NCBI GenBank assembly: GCA_003133325.1
Contig: PKXA01000133.1
Span: 93,584 to 157,583 of the forward strand
Length of the DNA: 64,000 nt
Origin: Acidimicrobiaceae bacterium
GTDB lineage: Bacteria; Actinomycetota; Acidimicrobiia; Acidimicrobiales; RAAP-2
Direction of reading: 5' to 3'
Within the stretch, counting starts at the first letter, position 1; each line of letters starts with the position of its first letter. Position numbers and translations under genes: made by a program. Positions 63,923 to 64,000 of the stretch are shown here, piece after piece. Under the pieces are notes generated by a model. The model ran no database searches. It saw nothing but the letters and a program-made list of their open reading frames with translations, and had not been told where the DNA came from.

Positions 63923-64000
63923 CGGTTGCGCCAAGGGTCGAGTCGGCGGCTGCGGTGGGTCCAATGCCCCGCCGGAGGCCAAAAGTTCCACCTCGCGGCG

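Overview
This window is 64 kb of high-GC DNA whose gene content points to an actinobacterium. Class Acidimicrobiia is my best guess, but it is an inference from gene types and no marker gene proves it. The actinobacterial signs are a diheme-QcrC bc1 complex linked to an aa3 oxidase with the actinobacterial subunit IV, heme genes in the order hemE-hemH-hemY, a HelD-type helicase, a luciferase-like (F420-type) oxidoreductase, a KstR-like TetR regulator and many acyl-CoA enzymes. No rRNA, tRNA or CRISPR array was seen.

Layout. 1-3.3 kb: heme operon on the minus strand (hemE, hemH, hemY, the last cut by the window edge). 3.3-6.1 kb: a small Cdd1-like protein and a HelD-like RNA polymerase recycling helicase. 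6.2-15 kb: the respiratory core, with ctaE-qcrCAB on the plus strand and ctaC-ctaD-ctaF on the minus strand, separated by a VOC-domain gene and a 750-base stretch without a clear gene. 15-20.4 kb: minus-strand genes for a metallo-beta-lactamase-fold hydrolase, a TatA protein, a CopD-like membrane protein, an enoyl-CoA hydratase and a thiolase. 20.5-21 kb: the wreck of a family 1 glycosidase gene. 21.1-25 kb: a single 1289-residue protein carrying both permeases and both ATPases of a branched-chain amino acid (Liv) type ABC importer. 25-36 kb: a patchy accessory zone with decayed transposase, integrase and TIR-domain fragments between intact genes (DUF2254, SHOCT, HtpX, LemA, a heme-binding beta-barrel, an acyl-CoA dehydrogenase, a flavin split-barrel protein and an HD protein). 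36-43 kb: hydrolase, nitronate monooxygenase-like enzyme, MarR with an MFS exporter, a PLP-dependent lyase and a two-gene ABC exporter. 43-61.6 kb: a catabolic region with two divergent TetR regulators, ArsC, hydrolase, cyclase, aldehyde dehydrogenase, D-aminoacylase-like amidohydrolase, MscS, MaoC hydratase, luciferase-like oxidoreductase, a paired acyl-CoA dehydrogenase operon led by another amidohydrolase, and an SDR. 61.7-64 kb: a secreted repeat lipoprotein and an intact VapBC-like toxin-antitoxin pair.

Two cross-cutting observations stand out. First, a perfect inverted repeat, CTGAC-N5-GTCAG, lies just upstream of three catabolic transcription units (aldehyde dehydrogenase, D-aminoacylase-like enzyme, amidohydrolase plus acyl-CoA dehydrogenases). 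A one-mismatch copy lies between the two divergent TetR genes. This looks like a local regulon controlled by one of those two repressors. Second, short tandem duplications of 6-30 bases occur throughout. They are multiples of three inside intact genes and include other lengths only in spacers or broken genes, which suggests slippage filtered by selection.
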